A DNA stretch of 64,000 nt from Arthrobacter antioxidans (lineage in GTDB: Bacteria; Actinomycetota; Actinomycetes; Actinomycetales; Micrococcaceae): assembly GCF_023100725.1 (NCBI RefSeq), contig NZ_CP095501.1, positions 2,542,001-2,606,000 of the forward strand, in the 5' to 3' direction. Under the pieces are notes generated by a model. The model ran no database searches, was not told the DNA's origin, and saw only the letters and a list, made by a program, of their open reading frames with translations. Below are positions 56,975 through 64,000 of the stretch, piece by piece. Position numbers and translations under genes: made by a program. The first letter of the stretch is position 1; each line of letters starts with the position of its first letter.

Positions 56975-58372
56975 ATGGATGTCACCGAGACCCGAGACCA
57001 GGAAATCGCACGGCTGTCGGCGGAGGTCGCCAGGCTGCAGTCGCAGCTCCAGGCCGACTCGCTCGAAGCGCCACCCCCTGCACCCGCGCGGCGGGCCCGA
57101 CGGGGACGCGGGCGCGCGTTCCTCGCCGTGGTGCTGATCGCGCTCGGGGTGCTCCTCGCCCCACTCGCCGTCGTCGCGGCGTGGACGAAGGCCGAGGTCA
57201 CCAACACCGACCAGTTCGTCGCGACCGTGTCGCCGATCCTCGACGACCCGGCCTTCCAGGCCTACCTGGTCGACGAGATCACCGCGGCCATCAACGAGAG
57301 CGTCGACATCGAGACGCTCACGGCCGACCTGTTCGACGGGATCGCCACCCTCGACCTCCCACCCAGGGCCGCCGACGCGCTCCAGCTGCTCGAACAGCCC
57401 GCCGTGGCGGGAGCACAGTCGCTGATCCAGTCCACGACCGAGCAGCTCATCGCCTCCGACGCCTTCGAACAGGTGTGGGACCAGGCGCTGCGGAGCAGCC
57501 ACAGCGGGCTCACGGGCGCCCTCGGCGGTGACACCTCCGGGGCCGTCGTGATCAGCGACACGGGCGAGGTGGGCATCCAGCTGGGGCCCATCATCGCCGC
57601 GGTCAAGGAGCAGCTGACGGCGCAGGGATTCGCGCTGGCAGACCGCATCCCCGCGGTCGACCGCACGATCGTCGTCGCACAGTCCGACGAACTCGCCCAG
57701 GCCCGCACGGCCTACCAGGGGATCGAGGTACTGGGGTTCGTGCTCCCCTGGGTGAGCATCGGCCTGCTCGCCGCCGGCGTCCTCACCGCGAGGAGGAAGG
57801 CGAGGGCGCTGATCTGGGCCGGCCTCGGCCTGGCCGTCGCGATGGTGTTCCTCGCCCTCGCCGTGGCCGTCGGACGGATCGCCACGGTCTCGGCGATCTC
57901 GCCGCAGTACATGCCGTCGAGCGCGGCCGAGGCGATCTACGACGCCCTCGTGCCCCTGCTCTACTCGACGGCCCTCGCCGTCGGGGTGGCGGGTGTCACC
58001 ACCGCCGTCGTCGCCTACCTCGCCGGACCGTTCCACGGTGCCATGGTGGTGCGCCGCCTGACGGTCGACACGGCCCGACGGATACGTGCCGCGGCGGAGG
58101 GCAACGGGGCGACCACCGGCCGGTTCGGTGCATTCCTCTACCGCGCCCGCCGGTACATCCGGATCGCGATCGCCGTCGTCGGCGCCGCGATCGTGCTGTT
58201 CGTACGGCCGCTGACGCCGGGGGTGACCCTCTGGACGGCGTTCGGCGCGCTCATCGCCATCCTGCTGCTCGAACTCCTGCAACGGCCGCCGGCGGTCGAC
58301 GTCGACGTGCGGGTCGACGGCCAACCCGTCGTCGGCATGGTCCCGCCGGCGAGGGACACGCAGCGTGTTTGA
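56975..58372 (+). CDS. Actinobacterial membrane protein, function unknown
   Basis: A 465-residue protein. The N-terminus begins with a short coiled coil (TRDQEIARLSAEVARLQSQL) and a basic stretch. The first membrane helix is at about 48-70. An extracytoplasmic domain spans about 72-245 (TKAEVTNTDQFVATVSPILDDPAFQAYL), followed by four more helices at about 250-272, 278-300, 320-345 and 390-425. I recognise it only as a conserved family of hypothetical proteins. GAGAGG lies nine bases before the ATG. Its stop overlaps the start of the DUF1622 gene by eight bases. Confidence 0.82.
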   Translation: MDVTETRDQEIARLSAEVARLQSQLQADSLEAPPPAPARRARRGRGRAFLAVVLIALGVLLAPLAVVAAWTKAEVTNTDQFVATVSPILDDPAFQAYLVDEITAAINESVDIETLTADLFDGIATLDLPPRAADALQLLEQPAVAGAQSLIQSTTEQLIASDAFEQVWDQALRSSHSGLTGALGGDTSGAVVISDTGEVGIQLGPIIAAVKEQLTAQGFALADRIPAVDRTIVVAQSDELAQARTAYQGIEVLGFVLPWVSIGLLAAGVLTARRKARALIWAGLGLAVAMVFLALAVAVGRIATVSAISPQYMPSSAAEAIYDALVPLLYSTALAVGVAGVTTAVVAYLAGPFHGAMVVRRLTVDTARRIRAAAEGNGATTGRFGAFLYRARRYIRIAIAVVGAAIVLFVRPLTPGVTLWTAFGALIAILLLELLQRPPAVDVDVRVDGQPVVGMVPPARDTQRV

Positions 58373-58742
58373 GGAGATCGTCGGCGTCTGGGTCCTCGTC
58401 ATCGAGACCGTCGGAGCGCTGATCATGATCGTCGGCGCCGGATTCGCCCTCGTGGCCGCGGTGCCTTCGATGCGGCGACCGGAGAGCCGTGGGAAGACCT
58501 ACGAGCGGCTGCGGCGGAACGTGGGCCGCGCGATCCTCCTCGGGCTGGAGGTGCTCATCGTCGCCGACATCATCCGCACCATCCTCGTCGACCAGACCCC
58601 GCAGAGCGTCGCGGTACTCGGCGGCATCGTCGCGATCCGGATAGCGCTCAGCTTCTCGCTCGAGGTGGAGATCGACGGCATGTGGCCCTGGAGCAAGTGG
58701 CGCGTCGCATCCGTCCGGTCCCAGGACACCTCGCAGGGGTGA
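58365..58742 (+). CDS. DUF1622 membrane protein
   Basis: A 125-residue protein with three membrane helices (about 6-30, 55-72 and 80-98) and the family block VGRAILLGLEVLIVADIIRTI. DUF1622 proteins are small conserved membrane proteins of unknown role. The GTG start overlaps the preceding gene by eight bases, so the two are translated together. A bidirectional terminator follows at 58816-58853. Confidence 0.88.
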   Translation: MFEEIVGVWVLVIETVGALIMIVGAGFALVAAVPSMRRPESRGKTYERLRRNVGRAILLGLEVLIVADIIRTILVDQTPQSVAVLGGIVAIRIALSFSLEVEIDGMWPWSKWRVASVRSQDTSQG

Positions 58743-58815
58743 CCACGGTGTCGGCCACGTCCCGACACCGATCGGACCGCGTGTACACCGTACCCGCCAC
58801 GGCACCCAGGAAAGC

Positions 58816-58853
58816 AAGAAGTCCGGCCCACCAGATGGTGGACCGGACTTCTT
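58816..58853. terminator. Bidirectional terminator, DUF1622 gene / tRNA-fMet
   Basis: An 11-bp AAGAAGTCCGG/CCGGACTTCTT stem is extended by one mismatch and six further pairs. TTCTTTTCC follows on the plus strand and TTCTTGCTTT on the minus strand. Confidence 0.8.
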
Positions 58854-58858
58854 TTCCG

Positions 58859-58932
58859 TTGCGGGGACAGGATTTGAACCTGTGACCTCTGGGTTATGAG
58901 CCCAGCGAGCTACCGAACTGCTCCACCCCGCG
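58859..58932 (-). tRNA. Initiator tRNA-Met (CAU)
   Basis: A 74-base cloverleaf (without CCA) with anticodon CAT (58896-58898). Position 1 is C opposite A72, the unpaired first position that marks an initiator. The anticodon stem has the GGG/CCC pairs (CTGGG CTCATAA CCCAG) needed for P-site binding. The T loop is TTCAAAT. CCA is not encoded. It stands alone on the minus strand, with its own promoter at 58944-58972 and a shared terminator. Confidence 0.95.
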
Positions 58933-58943
58933 GCGTGTAACCA

Positions 58944-58972
58944 ACGTTACCGGCCGCGGGGTGGAGAAGCAA
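58944..58972 (-). promoter_or_regulatory. Promoter of the initiator tRNA
   Basis: On the minus strand TTGCTT (58967-58972) and TAACGT (58944-58949) are separated by 17 bases. Transcription would start about five bases before the mature 5' end. Part of the spacer forms a 14-bp inverted repeat with the 5' end of the tRNA (58953-58966 with 58921-58934). Confidence 0.7.
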
Positions 58973-58999
58973 ATCGAGCGGCTGCCCGGGGCGATCGGG

Positions 59000-61900
59000 C
59001 TACTGCCCGCCGGCGGCCGCGGCGCGCTCCTCGGCGTCGAGCGCCCGCTGGATGGCCTGCTCCAGACGGTCCTGCGCCTGGCCGTAGGCCGTGAAGTCGC
59101 CCGACTCGAGGGCGGCGTTGCCGTCCTGGATCGCCTGGTTCGCGTCATCGAGCGCCGCCCGCAGGTCGGCGGCCGGGTCCCCGGTCGCACCGCCGGGGGT
59201 CCCGCCTTCGGACGGCGTCGGCGTGGGCGACGGCGTCGCTTCCTCGCCCTCCACCGGAGGCGCCGCCGGGTCGGCCGGGGTCTCCCCGACGTTCTCCTCG
59301 TCACCGGTCGTGGCCCCCGAATTGCCGCCGAACACCTGGTCCAGCGCCTCGGCGAGGGTCGGCGCGAACCCGACGGTCTCCCCGAAGCTCACCAGGACCC
59401 GACGCAGGACCGGGAAGGACGAACTGCCCGAGGACTGCACGTAGACGGGCTGGACGTAGGCGATCCCGCCGCCGATCGGCAGCGTCAGGAGGTTGCCGTT
59501 GATGACCTCGGACGCACCCTGCCGGAGCAGGTTGAGCTCCTGCGACACGGTCGTGTCCGAGTTGAAGAGGTTCTGGGCCTGTCCGGGACCGACCACGGAG
59601 TCCTGGCCGGAACTGTCGAGCAGGGTCAGCCTGCCGTAGTCCTCGCTCTTGACGCCGTCCTCGCCCGTTCCGGCATCACCGTTGGCGGCGAGGAAGCCGT
59701 ACAGCACGTTCCTCGGCGTCTGGCCCACGGGCACGTAGGGGATGTACGGCGTCGTCAGGGAGAACGCCGCCTGCTCCTGGTTGGGCATCTGGAGCGTGAG
59801 GTAGAACGGCGGCTGCCGCGGCGTGGACGCCGTCGTGGCGCTGTCCGACGCCGCACCCGGGTCCGCGGGCACGCTCCACGCCTCACTGTTGTTGTAGAAC
59901 GCGTCGGTGTCGGTGACGTGGTAACGCGCCAGGAGTTCGCGCTGCACCTTGAACAGGTCCTCGGGGTAGCGGACGTGGGCCATGAGGTCGGCCGACATCT
60001 CGTCGTAGGGCTTGAGGGAGGACGGGTACACGTTCTGCCAGGACTTGAGGACGGGGTCCTGGTCGTCCCACGCGTACAGGGTCACGGAGCCGTCGTAGGC
60101 GTCCACGGTGGCCTTCACGGCGTTCCGGATGTAGTTGACGCGCTCGGCGGGCAGCGCGGTGGCCAGCCCTTCCGCGGTCTGCGCATCCTGCGTCGCCTGC
60201 TCGAGTTCCTGCTGCATGGAGTAGGGGAAGCTGTCGCTGGTGGTGTACCCGTCGATGATCCACTTCACGCGGCCGTCGACGATCGCGGGGTAGCTGTTGC
60301 CGTCGAGCGTCAGGTAGGGGGCGACCTTGCGGACGCGGTCCACGGGGTCGCGGTCGTAGAGGATCTGCGAGTCGCTGTTGACCTGGTTGGACAGCAGCAG
60401 GTCCGTGGACTGGAACTTCAGCGCATAGACGAGGCGGTTGAACATGTTGCCGACATTCGGCCCGCCGTCGCCGTCGAAGGTCGTCCGGGATTCGGTGTCG
60501 GAGTTCTCGTTCTGCGGCCGGTCGATCTCGGCGGGGGTCTGGCCCTCCGGGGCTCCGACGACCGAGTATTCGGGGGATTCCTCCCCGAAGTAGATGCGCG
60601 GCTCATAGGTGGACTCGTCGCCCAGCACACCGGTCGAGGGGATACCGGACTGCAGGAAGGACGCGCGGCCGTCGGGCTCCACGGTTGACCCGGCAGCTGC
60701 GACCACTCCGTAGCCGTGCGTGTAGAAGACGTGCTCGTTGACCCAGCCGTCCGGCACACCGTTGACATCCAGTTCACGCACCGCGATCACGGTGTCCACG
60801 ACCTCGCCGTCGATCTCGTACCGGTCGACGTTGAGGGTCTCCGGGAACTGGTAGTACTGGCGGAACTGCTGGAGCTGGCTGAAGGCGTCCGAGATCAGGT
60901 TGGGGTCGAGCAGGCGGATGTTCGCGGTGGTCTCGCCGTCCTCGTTCAGGGCGCCCGCCGTGGGAATCGACTCCGGCGCGTACGCCTCGACCTCCACCTG
61001 GTCGAGGCCGTAGGCCTCGCGCGTGAGCTGGATGTTCCGTTCGATGAACGGCTCCTCGAGGCTGAGTTCGGAGGGGCGCACCTGGAAGCGCTGCACGACC
61101 GACGGGTAGACGCCGCCGGCGAGCAGCGCCGTGATGATGAGCATCGCGGTGCCGATCAGCGGCAGCCGCCAGCGGCCGACGAACACCGACGCGACGAACA
61201 GGGCGGCGACGATGATCGCGGCCACCGCGAGGATGGCCTTCGTGGGGATGACCGCATTGACGTCCGTGTAGAGCGCGCCCGCCCAGGTGCCCTGGTTCAG
61301 CAGCGTGTCGTACCGGTCGAGCCAGTAGTTGACGCCCTGCAGCACCAGGAAGAGTGCCGCGACGACGGCGATCTGCACCCGTGCCGCCTTGGTGGTGAAC
61401 AGGCCCTTCTCCTCCAGGCGGATGCCGCCGTACAGGTAGTGCGTGAGGACCGTCGCGATGGCGCTGATGATGACCACGCTGATCAGGAACCCCGTCACGA
61501 AGTTCAGGAAGGGCAGCGTGAACATGTAGAAGGCGTAGTCCAGGCCGAACTCCGGGTCCTGCCGGTTGAACGGCTCCTGGTTCATGAACAGCAGGACCTG
61601 CTGCCACTGCGAGGAGGCGGCCGTACCCGCGAAGGCACCGAGGACCACGGGGATACCGAGCATCAGCAGGCGGCGGATCGGTTCGAGCTGCGCCTGGTAC
61701 CTGTTGAGGTTGTCCTGGATGGCGCTGTCCGGCGCGTAGATCGGCCTGTTGCGGAACGCGATGCGCAGGCTGAAGTACACCGCCGCCGCCATGACGAGGA
61801 ACGCGACGAGGAAGAGGAGGATGCGCGTCAGGTTCTCGGTCACGAAGACCTCGAGGAACCCGAGCTGGTTGTACCAGAGCACGTCCGCGTAGACCTGCGA

Positions 61901-62032
61901 CAGGTAGACGAAGGCGATCACGATCACCGCCACGACGATGATCGTCGGTATCAGCGGACTGCGGCGCCTGCTGGTTGTTCCACGTGCTGGGCTCGGGCTA
62001 CTGCCGAACGGACGGTCTGGTCCGGATGTCAC
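59000..62032 (-). CDS. UPF0182 membrane protein
   Basis: A 1010-residue protein. Seven membrane helices lie in the first 330 residues (the first at about 28-48, [20 protein letters not shown]). A large extracytoplasmic region (about 330-890) carries family blocks such as [22 protein letters not shown]-like [15 protein letters not shown], and [24 protein letters not shown] [21 protein letters not shown]. The C-terminus (after about 900) is acidic and Pro/Thr/Gly-rich with a final helix. UPF0182 is highly conserved in actinobacteria and its function is unknown. GTG start with GAGG five bases upstream. Confidence 0.95.
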   Translation of the reverse strand: MTSGPDRPFGSSPSPARGTTSRRRSPLIPTIIVVAVIVIAFVYLSQVYADVLWYNQLGFLEVFVTENLTRILLFLVAFLVMAAAVYFSLRIAFRNRPIYAPDSAIQDNLNRYQAQLEPIRRLLMLGIPVVLGAFAGTAASSQWQQVLLFMNQEPFNRQDPEFGLDYAFYMFTLPFLNFVTGFLISVVIISAIATVLTHYLYGGIRLEEKGLFTTKAARVQIAVVAALFLVLQGVNYWLDRYDTLLNQGTWAGALYTDVNAVIPTKAILAVAAIIVAALFVASVFVGRWRLPLIGTAMLIITALLAGGVYPSVVQRFQVRPSELSLEEPFIERNIQLTREAYGLDQVEVEAYAPESIPTAGALNEDGETTANIRLLDPNLISDAFSQLQQFRQYYQFPETLNVDRYEIDGEVVDTVIAVRELDVNGVPDGWVNEHVFYTHGYGVVAAAGSTVEPDGRASFLQSGIPSTGVLGDESTYEPRIYFGEESPEYSVVGAPEGQTPAEIDRPQNENSDTESRTTFDGDGGPNVGNMFNRLVYALKFQSTDLLLSNQVNSDSQILYDRDPVDRVRKVAPYLTLDGNSYPAIVDGRVKWIIDGYTTSDSFPYSMQQELEQATQDAQTAEGLATALPAERVNYIRNAVKATVDAYDGSVTLYAWDDQDPVLKSWQNVYPSSLKPYDEMSADLMAHVRYPEDLFKVQRELLARYHVTDTDAFYNNSEAWSVPADPGAASDSATTASTPRQPPFYLTLQMPNQEQAAFSLTTPYIPYVPVGQTPRNVLYGFLAANGDAGTGEDGVKSEDYGRLTLLDSSGQDSVVGPGQAQNLFNSDTTVSQELNLLRQGASEVINGNLLTLPIGGGIAYVQPVYVQSSGSSSFPVLRRVLVSFGETVGFAPTLAEALDQVFGGNSGATTGDEENVGETPADPAAPPVEGEEATPSPTPTPSEGGTPGGATGDPAADLRAALDDANQAIQDGNAALESGDFTAYGQAQDRLEQAIQRALDAEERAAAAGGQ

Positions 62033-62084
62033 ATCTACCTCATCGTTAGCTGCTACGGGTCACGCCGACCGGTCTTCCGCATCG

Positions 62085-62112
62085 CTCCCCCGCCCGGGCT
62101 CGGGCAGGGGAG
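62085..62112 (-). terminator. Hairpin terminator after the PDZ protease gene
   Basis: CTCCCC/GGGGAG (62085-62090 with 62107-62112) plus one mismatch and GCCCG/CGGGC with a 4-base loop. No T run follows, so this is a moderate call. It lies between the minus-strand protease and UPF0182 genes. Confidence 0.45.
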
Positions 62113-62140
62113 AGCGCGCAGTCAGGCCCTTCGTGATTTC

Positions 62141-62171
62141 ATTCTGCCCTGTTCACGTTCGGCCGGACCAA
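62141..62171 (-). promoter_or_regulatory. Possible promoter for the UPF0182 gene
   Basis: On the minus strand TTGGTC (62166-62171) and CAGAAT (62141-62146) have a 19-base spacer. This predicts a 100-base leader that would include the hairpin at 62085-62112, which weakens the call. Confidence 0.3.
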
Positions 62172-62261
62172 TTAGGTTCCCGCCCCGGGTCGAGGGGGCG
62201 GGGATCGTCACCGAACCGTGTCTTCCCGGGCGGTGGGGGGACGCCGCGCCGTGACCGCGGT

Positions 62262-63356
62262 TCAGCAGGAGGGCACGGCGGACGGGTCCCCGCCGGCGCC
62301 CAGCGTCTCGACGGCGTCGACGGCGTCGTCGAGCGTCTCGACCTTCACGACCGTCAGGCCGTCCGGGATGTTGCCGACCACCTCGTCGCAGTTGTCGGCG
62401 GGCGCCAGGAAGTAGTCCGCCCCGCCGGCGCGGGCCCCGACGAGCTTCTGGGCGATCCCGCCGATCGGGCCGACGACACCGGTGGAGTCGATCGTGCCGG
62501 TGCCGGCGAAATGCCTGCCGCCCGTGAGGTCGCCCTCCGTCAGGTTGTCGATGATCCCGAGGGCGAACATGGTGCCGGCCGAAGGGCCACCCACGTTGTC
62601 GAGCTGGATGGACACGTCGAAGGGGAAGTCGAACGTGGAGGCGAGCAGGATACCCAGCTGGAACTCGCCCTCGTCCGATTCCTTCGGCGTGACCGAGACC
62701 TCGGTCTCCGCGCCGTCCCTGACGATCCCCAGGGTGGCGGCAGCGCCGCCCGCCTCGGCCAGCACGCTGCGGAGGGTCTCGATGTTCTCGACCTCGCGCC
62801 CGTCGATGGTGCGCAGGATGTCCCCGACCTGCAGGATGCCCTCCGACGCCGAATCGTCCGCCAGCCCGGCGACGGACAGCTCCTCGGTGTACCCGATCCC
62901 CTCGTGGGAGAGCGCGGCGGCGATCGCCGACTCCTGCGATGACGTCATGGCGACGGCGTTCCGCTCCTGGACGTCGGAGGAGGTGGTTCCTTCCGGGTAG
63001 ACCAGCTGCTCCGGCAGGACGTTCTCGTCCGGATCCACCCAGGCCCGGAAGGTGTCGAGGACGTTCACCCGGCCGTTCGGACCACCGCTGACGAGGACGG
63101 TGGTGAGATCGAGCTCACCCTCCGGCGGGAAGCTCTCCGTGCCGTCCACCTGGATGAGCGCCTGGCCGTCGATCTCCCCGATGGTGTTGAAGGTGGGGCC
63201 GGGCGATTCGATGATGTAGGGCGAGGGCAGCAGCACGGCGGCCGCGCACAGGACGACGGCGAGGCTCCCGGAGACGGCCATGGCACGGAAGCGCGGATCC
63301 CTCGGACGGGCGGGTCCGTCGGGGCTGTACGTCTCGAAGTGGACAGGCTGCGTCAC
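62262..63356 (-). CDS. PDZ-Lon (S16) domain membrane protease
   Basis: A 364-residue protein. A membrane helix at about 27-47 is followed by an extracellular region (SPYIIESPGPTFNTIGEI), a PDZ domain at about 145-225 (GILQVGDILRTIDGREV), and an S16 Lon-type proteolytic domain. The catalytic Ser is in GGPSAGTMF near 265 and the Lys in GIAQKLVGA near 305. This matches the YlbL-type family. In Bacillus YlbL degrades the cell-division inhibitor YneA. GTG start with AGAGAAG four bases upstream. It is divergent from the metalloprotease gene, with a 299-bp gap that shows no other gene. Confidence 0.94.
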   Translation of the reverse strand: MTQPVHFETYSPDGPARPRDPRFRAMAVSGSLAVVLCAAAVLLPSPYIIESPGPTFNTIGEIDGQALIQVDGTESFPPEGELDLTTVLVSGGPNGRVNVLDTFRAWVDPDENVLPEQLVYPEGTTSSDVQERNAVAMTSSQESAIAAALSHEGIGYTEELSVAGLADDSASEGILQVGDILRTIDGREVENIETLRSVLAEAGGAAATLGIVRDGAETEVSVTPKESDEGEFQLGILLASTFDFPFDVSIQLDNVGGPSAGTMFALGIIDNLTEGDLTGGRHFAGTGTIDSTGVVGPIGGIAQKLVGARAGGADYFLAPADNCDEVVGNIPDGLTVVKVETLDDAVDAVETLGAGGDPSAVPSC

Positions 63357-63655
63357 TGTGCTTCTCTCTGTAGGCGCGTGCCGTGCGACGGCGCGGTCAG
63401 TGCCTCCCGGCTTACCTAGAGTAGACGCTCCGGCCGGCGTCGATCCGGGAGGACGCCGGGCGTCCGCGGCCCGGCCTCCTCCCCCGGCGGCACGGACCGC
63501 CTCTCGAGCCCGAGGTGGGCTTTGCCCTCAGCGAACGACCGACGGGTCGAGGGACAGCGGCAACGCCGTGCCGGTAGCGTGTCTTCAACAGCCGGCGGGA
63601 GCGGAGCCCCCCTCCTGCCCGGACCCCCAAGCTACTCCCAGGACCGGTGGTATCA

Positions 63656-64000
63656 GTGACCAACCCATCCAACCCCTCGAACGACGACGACGACACGCCC
63701 CAGGACCCGCTGTCCGAGATGCTGGCGAAGATGTTCGGTGGCGGGGCCGGAGGCTTCGACCCCCAGGAGATCGCGAAGGCGGCCGGGCTCCCCTCCGATC
63801 CTGCGGCGATGGCCATGATGATGCAACAGGTCCAGGCGATGTTCTCCGCGCCGAGCGAGGGACCCGTGAACTGGCAGATGGCCCATGACCAGGCGCGGCG
63901 CGTGGCGGCGTCGGACAACGACCCCTCGGTCACCTCCCTCCAGCGCCGGAGCGTCGACGAGTCACTGAAACTCGCCGAGCTGTGGCTCGATCCCGTGACC
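63656..64000 (+). CDS. Zinc-dependent metalloprotease family protein, N-terminal part (cut by window edge)
   Basis: From a GTG at 63656, 115 codons run to the window end without a stop: an Asn/Asp-rich start, QDPLSEMLAKMFGGGAGGFDPQEIAKAAGL, MMMQQVQAMF and VNWQMAHDQARRVAASDND, then SVDESLKLAELWLDPVT. This is the N-terminus of the DUF2342/putative zinc metalloprotease family, whose later HExxH-type site lies beyond the edge. GGTGG lies five bases before the GTG. It is divergent from the PDZ protease, which mirrors the actinobacterial order UPF0182-protease-metalloprotease. Confidence 0.85.
   Translation, partial: MTNPSNPSNDDDDTPQDPLSEMLAKMFGGGAGGFDPQEIAKAAGLPSDPAAMAMMMQQVQAMFSAPSEGPVNWQMAHDQARRVAASDNDPSVTSLQRRSVDESLKLAELWLDPVT

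Overview
The window looks like chromosomal DNA of a high-GC actinobacterium, most likely a Micrococcaceae member close to Arthrobacter. The evidence is the extreme third-position GC, a WhiB1-type iron-sulfur regulator, an MtrA-MtrB-LpqB signalling module next to comF-hpf-secA, the very large NAD-dependent glutamate dehydrogenase, a SigK/RskA pair, a UPF0182 membrane protein, and the absence of insertion sequences, phage genes or CRISPR arrays. The placement rests on gene content and order read from the sequence. No database was consulted.

Layout. 1-7.1 kb: the start of a UDP-galactopyranose mutase gene, a membrane acyltransferase, and an orphan FHA/FtsK ATPase of the EssC/EccC (type VII secretion) kind. 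7.2-14.2 kb: whiB1, a PdtaS-like sensor kinase and the large glutamate dehydrogenase. 14.2-18.7 kb: an accessory-looking but probably conserved block with a CpaB-like/CpaE-like pair, a small MerR/BldC-like DNA-binding protein, a LysM membrane protein and an Rv3235-family protein. 18.7-29.1 kb, minus strand: mtrA-mtrB-lpqB-comF-hpf-(frameshifted DNA glycosylase)-secA, the conserved envelope and translation block. 29.3-35.2 kb: a coupled operon of membrane protein, DUF4129, DUF4350, MoxR ATPase and DUF58 protein, which is a MoxR/VWA-type chaperone module. 35.2-45.1 kb: metabolic and RNA-modification genes: two SAM methyltransferases, DUF4166, a MetE-like protein, chorismate mutase, cysteine desulfurase-mnmA (tRNA 2-thiouridine), a FolP2-like/RibD-like pair, a J-domain protein and a TrmL-like enzyme. 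45.1-46.8 kb: sigK-rskA behind a close match to a SigK-type promoter. 46.9-51.2 kb: htrA, etfB-etfA and a PIG-L deacetylase. 51.5-56 kb: a TPM-domain protein with PspA, then a photolyase. 56.4-64 kb: small membrane proteins, the initiator tRNA, UPF0182, a PDZ/Lon-type protease and the start of a zinc metalloprotease.

How the genes work together. Much of the window concerns the cell envelope and its stress responses: MtrAB/LpqB, SecA, HtrA, TPM/PspA, SigK/RskA, MoxR/DUF58, the PDZ protease and the glf/acyltransferase pair. Tight 4-base or 1-base overlaps show translational coupling in mtrB-lpqB, DUF4129-DUF4350-moxR, cysteine desulfurase-mnmA, folP2-ribD and cpaB-cpaE.

Most notable observations: a likely autoregulatory SigK promoter; helically phased direct repeats beside a BldC-like gene; at least seven gene starts with a -10 element exactly six bases before the start codon (predicted leaderless mRNAs); a glycosylase gene carrying both a frameshift and an 18-bp hairpin over its start; an initiator-tRNA promoter whose spacer is complementary to the 5' end of the tRNA; a 13-bp triplication that puts TAG in all three frames after mnmA; and a J-domain protein fused to an apparently decayed NERD-like domain.
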